Below are positions 5,769 through 8,592 of a stretch of DNA of 8,592 nt, one piece after another. The DNA is from Pseudomonadota bacterium. GTDB taxonomy: Bacteria; Pseudomonadota; Gammaproteobacteria; Burkholderiales; Burkholderiaceae_C. Under the pieces are notes generated by a model that saw only the letters and a program-made list of their open reading frames with translations, did no database searches and had not been told where the DNA came from. The DNA lies in assembly GCA_023436025.1 (NCBI GenBank), contig JAEZKX010000126.1, positions 1-8,592 of the forward strand, given 5' to 3'. Both the position numbers and the translations under genes were made by a program. Position 1 is the stretch's first letter. Every line of letters starts with the position of its first letter.

Positions 5769-7637
5769 GTGCAGAATTCCAAATCATCGCTCGCGGCGCT
5801 CACGCTCGGCGCCATCGGCATCGTCTATGGCGACATTGGCACCAGCGTGCTGTACGCGCTCAAGGTGCTGTTCGGCACGGGCCATGTCCCGCTCACCGCC
5901 GCCAACGTCTACGGCGTGCTGTCGATGGTCTTCTGGACCATCACGGTCATCGTCTCGCTCAAGTACGTCACGCTGATCCTGCGCGCCGACAACAACGGCG
6001 AAGGCGGCCTAATCGCCATGCTGGCCCTGGCGTCCAACGCGGTGCACGACCGGCCCGAGCTGCGCAAGGTGTTGCTGGCCGTGGGCATCTTCGGCACCGC
6101 CATCTTCTACGGCGACGGCGTCATCACGCCGGCGATCTCGGTGCTGTCGGCGGTCGAAGGGCTGGAGCTGCTGTCGCCGGCCTTCACGCCCTACGTCATG
6201 CCGGCTTCGCTGGCCATCATCTTCCTGCTGTTCTTCGTGCAGAAGAAGGGCACCACCGGCATCGGCCGCTTCTTCGGGCCGATCTGCGCGGTGTGGTTCC
6301 TCACCATCGCGGCGCTGGGCGTGCCGCACATCGTGGCCCATCCCGAGGTGCTGGGCGCCCTGAGCCCGCACCATGCGCTGCGCTTCGCCTTCCAGAACCC
6401 CGGCACCACCTTCGTGCTGCTGGGCGCGCTGGTGCTGTGCGTGACCGGTACCGAGGCGCTGTACGCCGACCTGGGCCACTTCGGCAAGAAGCCGATCCGG
6501 CTGGCCTGGTTCGCCCTGGTGATGCCGTCGTTGCTGGTCAACTACTTCGGCCAGGGGGCGCTGCTGCTGCAGAACCCGCAGGCGCTGGAGAACCCCTTCT
6601 ACCGCCTGGCGCCCGAGTGGCTGCTGGTCCCGCTGGTGATCCTGGCCACGGCGGCGACCGTGATCGCCTCGCAGGCGCTGCTGTCGGCGGCCTTCTCGGT
6701 GACCAAGCAGGCGATCCAGCTCGGCTACCTGCCGCGCATGCGCATCCTGCACACCTCGGTGCGCGAAACCGGCCAGGTCTACGTGCCGGTGGTGAACTGG
6801 AGCCTGTTCGCCGCCATCGTCATCGCCGTCATCCTGTTTCGCAACTCCACCAACCTGGCCGCGGCCTACGGCATCGCCGTGACGACGGACATGCTGATCA
6901 CCACGGTGCTGACCTTCTTCGTGATCCGCTATGCGTGGAAGCTGCCGCTGGCGCTGTGCGTGGCCGCCACCGGCACGTTCTTCGTGGTGGACTTGCTGTT
7001 CTTCGCCTCCAACGTCCTCAAGCTCGATGATGGCGGCTGGTTCCCGGTGCTGATCGGCATCGGCATGTTCACGATCATGACGACCTGGAAGCGCGGCCGC
7101 GCGGTGCTGAGCGAGAAGATCAGCAGCGACGCCATCGACCTCAAGAGCTTCCTGGAGTCGGTGTTCGTCAGCCCGCCCATGCGGGTGCAGGGCACGGCGG
7201 TGTTCCTCACCGCGGAGCCGGGGCACGTGCCCAACGCGCTGCTGCACAACCTGAAGCACAACAAGGTGCTGCACGCGCAGAACTTGTTCGTCACCGTGCG
7301 CTACCACGAGGTGCCCTGGATCGCCATGGACCGCCGCATCGAGATCGAGACGCTGGGCCACGACTGCTGGCAGGTGATGCTGCATTACGGCTTCAAGAAC
7401 GACCTGGACATCCCGCGCGCGCTGGAACGCATCCGCGGCCATGGCTGCGAGCTGGAGCCCATGACCACCAGCTACTTCCTCTCGCGCGACGTGGTGGTGC
7501 CCACCCTGGGCGGTGGCATGCAGCCCTGGCGCGAGAAGCTGTTCGCCCAGATGCACCGAAGCGCGGGCGCGGCCGCGGACTTCCTGAACCTGCCGAGCAA
7601 TTCGGTGGTGGAGCTGGGGTCGAAGATCGAGATCTGA
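5769..7637 (+). CDS. kup: Low-affinity potassium transporter Kup (KUP/HAK/KT family)
   Basis: Kup is an inner-membrane K+ (probably K+/H+ symport) uptake system. The 622 residues equal the usual bacterial Kup length. The opening LGAIGIVYGDIGTSVLYALK (13-32) carries the invariant GDIGTS loop with Asp22. Next come FYGDGVITPAISVLSAVEGL (113-132, Asp116), GTEALYADLGHFGKKPIRLA (227-246, Glu229), PLVILATAATVIASQALLSA (288-307) and FSVTKQAIQLGYLPRMRILH (309-328). About twelve hydrophobic segments run to residue ~440, followed by a cytoplasmic domain of about 180 residues ending ELGSKIEI. The start is GTG at 5769: an in-frame stop at 5718 closes the frame upstream and no other start codon lies between, so GTG is forced. 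A weak GAGCGG at 5755-5760 may serve as the Shine-Dalgarno sequence. It is separated from gshA by 276 nt holding the inverted repeat, so it is probably a separate transcript. Confidence 0.95.
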   Translation: MQNSKSSLAALTLGAIGIVYGDIGTSVLYALKVLFGTGHVPLTAANVYGVLSMVFWTITVIVSLKYVTLILRADNNGEGGLIAMLALASNAVHDRPELRKVLLAVGIFGTAIFYGDGVITPAISVLSAVEGLELLSPAFTPYVMPASLAIIFLLFFVQKKGTTGIGRFFGPICAVWFLTIAALGVPHIVAHPEVLGALSPHHALRFAFQNPGTTFVLLGALVLCVTGTEALYADLGHFGKKPIRLAWFALVMPSLLVNYFGQGALLLQNPQALENPFYRLAPEWLLVPLVILATAATVIASQALLSAAFSVTKQAIQLGYLPRMRILHTSVRETGQVYVPVVNWSLFAAIVIAVILFRNSTNLAAAYGIAVTTDMLITTVLTFFVIRYAWKLPLALCVAATGTFFVVDLLFFASNVLKLDDGGWFPVLIGIGMFTIMTTWKRGRAVLSEKISSDAIDLKSFLESVFVSPPMRVQGTAVFLTAEPGHVPNALLHNLKHNKVLHAQNLFVTVRYHEVPWIAMDRRIEIETLGHDCWQVMLHYGFKNDLDIPRALERIRGHGCELEPMTTSYFLSRDVVVPTLGGGMQPWREKLFAQMHRSAGAAADFLNLPSNSVVELGSKIEI

Positions 7638-7909
7638 AGCGGGGGCGGCTGGTCAGGGCCGTCACGGTGGGCACGTGCATGGCGCCTGGGTCTCCCTGCG
7701 CCGCCCACCAGCGCGCCGGCTTCGAGCAGGGCATGCGCCCGGCGTGCTGCCGGTGCCCCCCAAGGCACGCAATCCCCTTCACCAGCTGTTCCCCTTGATG
7801 GGTGAGCCCTTGCGGCGTCGACCAGGCGCAGGGGCGGCCGTCCCGACGTCTGGCGGTTGAGCTCTTGCGGGACTTATGGTCTTATCCGGCAGAGGAGGGC
7901 GGAGTCCCC

Positions 7910-8062
7910 ATGCGGAATATGAAGACGCGAATTGACGGCCGGACGAATCAGCCGGATGGGCCGGCGCGCGAGGCGTGGCGCGCTCTTCGAGGGGCAGGGC
8001 ATCCCGCTTTATTCCGCAGTTGCGGAATATGCGTGGGGTGGGTGCGGACTACATTACGTTAG
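7910..8062 (+). CDS. Possible 50-codon leader ORF ending inside the core site
   Basis: ATG at 7910 is preceded by GGAG at 7901-7904 (5-nt spacing), with GGAGGG further up at 7894-7899. The frame runs 50 codons to TAG at 8060-8062, inside the GTTAGGC core. The product (MRNMKTRIDGRTNQPDG at the start, RSCGICVGWVRTTLR at the end) matches nothing I know. In class 1 integrons a short ORF across attI1 (ORF-11) boosts translation of the first cassette gene; a similar role is conceivable here but unproven. It may be chance, and the perfect palindrome at 8010-8029 lies inside it. Confidence 0.2.
   Translation: MRNMKTRIDGRTNQPDGPAREAWRALRGAGHPALFRSCGICVGWVRTTLR
7911..8031 (+). repeat. Direct repeat TGCGGAATATG, copies 110 bp apart
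   Basis: TGCGGAATATG is found identically at 7911-7921 and 8021-8031. The second copy is also the right half of the palindrome at 8010-8029, so there are three copies of the TGCGGAATA half-site in this short stretch. Confidence 0.7.
8010..8029. promoter_or_regulatory. Perfect 9-bp inverted repeat, candidate operator
   Basis: TATTCCGCA-GT-TGCGGAATA is a perfect 9+9 palindrome with a 2-nt centre, ending 29 nt before the GTTAGGC core. Its size and symmetry suit a dimeric helix-turn-helix regulator; the TTCCGC/GCGGAA arms recall IclR-type operators, which is only an impression. The additional half-site 110 bp upstream would suit looping or cooperative binding. It lies where a promoter for the downstream gene should be, but I find no well-spaced -35/-10 pair. 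As RNA it would form a very tight hairpin, without a U-tract. Confidence 0.4.
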
Positions 8063-8064
8063 GC
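8058..8064 (+). other. Integron-type recombination core site GTTAGGC
   Basis: GTTAGGC fits the integron core consensus GTTRRRY, which integrases cut between G and TT (here after 8058). It lies 6 nt before the ATG of the downstream gene and is the exact reverse complement of GCCTAAC at that gene's end. No RYYYAAC box lies close upstream, so this is not the end of a preceding attC. It could be an attI site or a secondary insertion point. The preceding CTACATTAC weakly recalls the CCTAAAACAAA before the core of attI1. Confidence 0.6.
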
Positions 8065-8070
8065 CTCGCT

Positions 8071-8529
8071 ATGCGCATGTCTTTGCTAAGGCACCTTTCA
8101 TCCAAGCTTCGCCGCCCCGCGGTTCCGGCGCTACCCGTCCCTCCGCGGTTATCGATCGAGCAGCAGTTCGTACTCCTCCGCAGCGAACTCCGAAACTCCG
8201 AAGAGCGAGGTCCGCTTAGCGAGTTGGTGATGACGCACTTTGCAGGGCGAGTGGCCGACGTCGGCCGCTTGTTCACTATCACCCGAGATCAGTATCTACA
8301 GTGGGCGCGCCGACTTCCCGCGTCCGCATTCGTCGCGACTGAACCTAGTCTTCGCGACGACTTCTATTTGCTGGAGCGCAGCGGGCGGTGGTGCCTCGTG
8401 GCCCAGGAGCGAGGGATGGAGAACTGGAAAATGGAGTTCGATTCGAAGGAACTCGCGCTCGAGCACGCAATTCGGCACCTGTCGCCCTACTCGGTATACG
8501 AGCATCTGGAACCGGGCAGCGATGCCTAA
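8071..8529 (+). CDS. Cassette-encoded hypothetical protein, 152 aa
   Basis: I do not recognise the family. The ATG at 8071 is 6 nt after the core, with AGG (8061-8063) as a weak ribosome binding site 7 nt upstream; an in-frame ATG at 8077 is an alternative. The frame stays open upstream to 7975, but that would cross the core and is unlikely. The first ~25 residues are basic and proline-rich, with no clear signal peptide or membrane segment. Residues 28-80 look helical (SIEQQFVLLRSELRN, LFTITRDQYLQWARRL). Residues 95-140 read as a beta-hairpin plus helix: DDFYLLERSGRWCLVAQERG, then WKMEFDSKELALEHAIRHL. That pattern of strand, W, ERG, F-D and a closing helix recalls small immunity or antitoxin-like proteins common in cassettes and polymorphic toxin loci; this is inference only. 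Soluble and cytoplasmic is likely. The stop TAA (8527-8529) lies within GCCTAAC. Confidence 0.75.
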   Translation: MRMSLLRHLSSKLRRPAVPALPVPPRLSIEQQFVLLRSELRNSEERGPLSELVMTHFAGRVADVGRLFTITRDQYLQWARRLPASAFVATEPSLRDDFYLLERSGRWCLVAQERGMENWKMEFDSKELALEHAIRHLSPYSVYEHLEPGSDA

Positions 8530-8592
8530 CAGGTCGGTCGACTCGGACACGTTGCGGCAATGCGCCGCGAGGTGCCGTTGGATATCCTGCAG
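8524..8592 (+). other. Partial attC recombination site
   Basis: The site begins with GCCTAAC (8524-8530, RYYYAAC consensus), which contains the gene's stop codon. Behind it 8544-8577 folds into a stem-loop: CGG (8544-8546) with CCG (8575-8577), CAC (8548-8550) with GTG (8572-8574), leaving A8547 extrahelical, then TTGCGGC (8552-8558) with GCCGCGA (8564-8570, including one T-G wobble) around loop AATGC. Extrahelical bases are a known attC feature. GTTGGAT (8577-8583) fits GTTRRRY and would give a 60-bp site, but then the outer left arm 8531-8543 has no partner, so the true right end may lie past 8592. Confidence 0.5.

Larger units (their letters stand above)
7638..8057. other. Gene-poor junction between kup and the cassette region
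   Basis: No convincing gene lies in these 420 nt. The frames that stay open here, on either strand, have no recognisable motif, no good ribosome binding site (except the small candidate at 7910) and low-complexity Arg/Ala/Pro translations typical of shadow frames in GC-rich DNA. No gshB or other expected neighbour follows kup, and no tRNA or clear terminator is seen. From about 7860 rightwards AT-rich words become more frequent, suggesting a change of origin. The region is too short for an integron integrase gene (~1 kb), and I see no recognisable fragment of one. Confidence 0.6.
8059..8592 (+). mobile_element. Integron gene cassette (right end beyond window)
   Basis: The segment has the plan of a mobile gene cassette: TTAGGC at the left end, one gene starting almost at once, a stop codon embedded in the complementary box GCCTAAC, and a stem-loop behind it. 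In the circular form the left TTAGGC would join the right end of attC and pair perfectly with GCCTAA, as in known cassettes. Codon use inside (CTA, GTA, TTA, AGG, CGA) is less GC-biased than in the neighbouring genes, as expected for transferred DNA. No integrase is visible. The right boundary is at or past the window edge. Confidence 0.6.

Noticed and set aside
5483..5821. ORFs on both strands through the inverted repeat (Lys/Arg-rich or Phe/Cys-rich products)
   Set aside because: They arise from translating the CGCAAAAGTCGC repeats and their complement. There is no start signal or domain, and they are better explained as a non-coding repeat.
5648..7030. A 460-codon plus-strand frame overlapping the kup start
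   Set aside because: Its translation is an Arg/Ala/Gly-rich out-of-frame reading of kup, which has all Kup motifs in the other frame.
6009..7556. A 515-codon minus-strand frame opposite kup
   Set aside because: It is antisense to an intact kup, with a low-complexity His/Arg/Gln-rich product and no start signal.
7645..7662. Possible terminator after kup
   Set aside because: Only a 4-bp CGGC/GCCG stem with an 8-nt loop and no T-run; not supportable.
7393..7782. Minus-strand frames covering the end of kup and the junction
   Set aside because: They largely overlap kup, have no ribosome binding site or recognisable domain, and show no trace of an integrase or transposase.
7975..8070. An upstream start extending the cassette protein by 32 residues
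   Set aside because: It would cross the GTTAGGC core and the palindrome. Cassette genes normally start just after the core, as the ATG at 8071 does.

Overview
The window is GC-rich chromosomal DNA. It looks like a beta-proteobacterium of the order Burkholderiales, most likely Comamonadaceae-like. That placement rests on the lptE / holA / proA order, on a glutamate-cysteine ligase of the proteobacterial PF08886 type rather than the enteric type, and on strong GC-ending codon use. It is inferred from gene content, not from a search.

Positions 1-7637 hold a compact, all-plus-strand housekeeping block. It runs: the 3' end of lptE (LPS-assembly lipoprotein); rocD (ornithine aminotransferase, with its own ribosome binding site); holA (DNA polymerase III delta); proA (glutamate-5-semialdehyde dehydrogenase); gshA (glutamate-cysteine ligase, 3 nt after proA); and kup (potassium uptake). 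Three of the enzymes meet at glutamate: RocD and ProA both produce glutamate-5-semialdehyde, and GshA consumes glutamate to start glutathione synthesis. rocD looks like an insertion into the usual lptE-holA-proA run. holA and proA both have a -10-like hexamer placed so that transcription would begin at or next to the start codon. The gshA-kup gap holds a long imperfect inverted repeat built from CGCAAAAGTCGC units, followed by a second hairpin that competes for one of its arms.

Positions 7638-8058 have no convincing gene. Composition and order change here, and the region carries a perfect 9-bp inverted repeat with a third half-site exactly 110 bp upstream.

From 8058 to the right edge the sequence has the layout of an integron gene cassette. 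A GTTAGGC core site is followed 6 nt later by the ATG of a 152-codon gene of unknown function. Its TAA stop lies inside GCCTAAC, the exact complement of the core, and a stem-loop consistent with the inner part of an attC site follows. No integron integrase is present in the window. This cassette, its unrecognised protein and the attI-like or orphan context upstream are the most novel part of the window.
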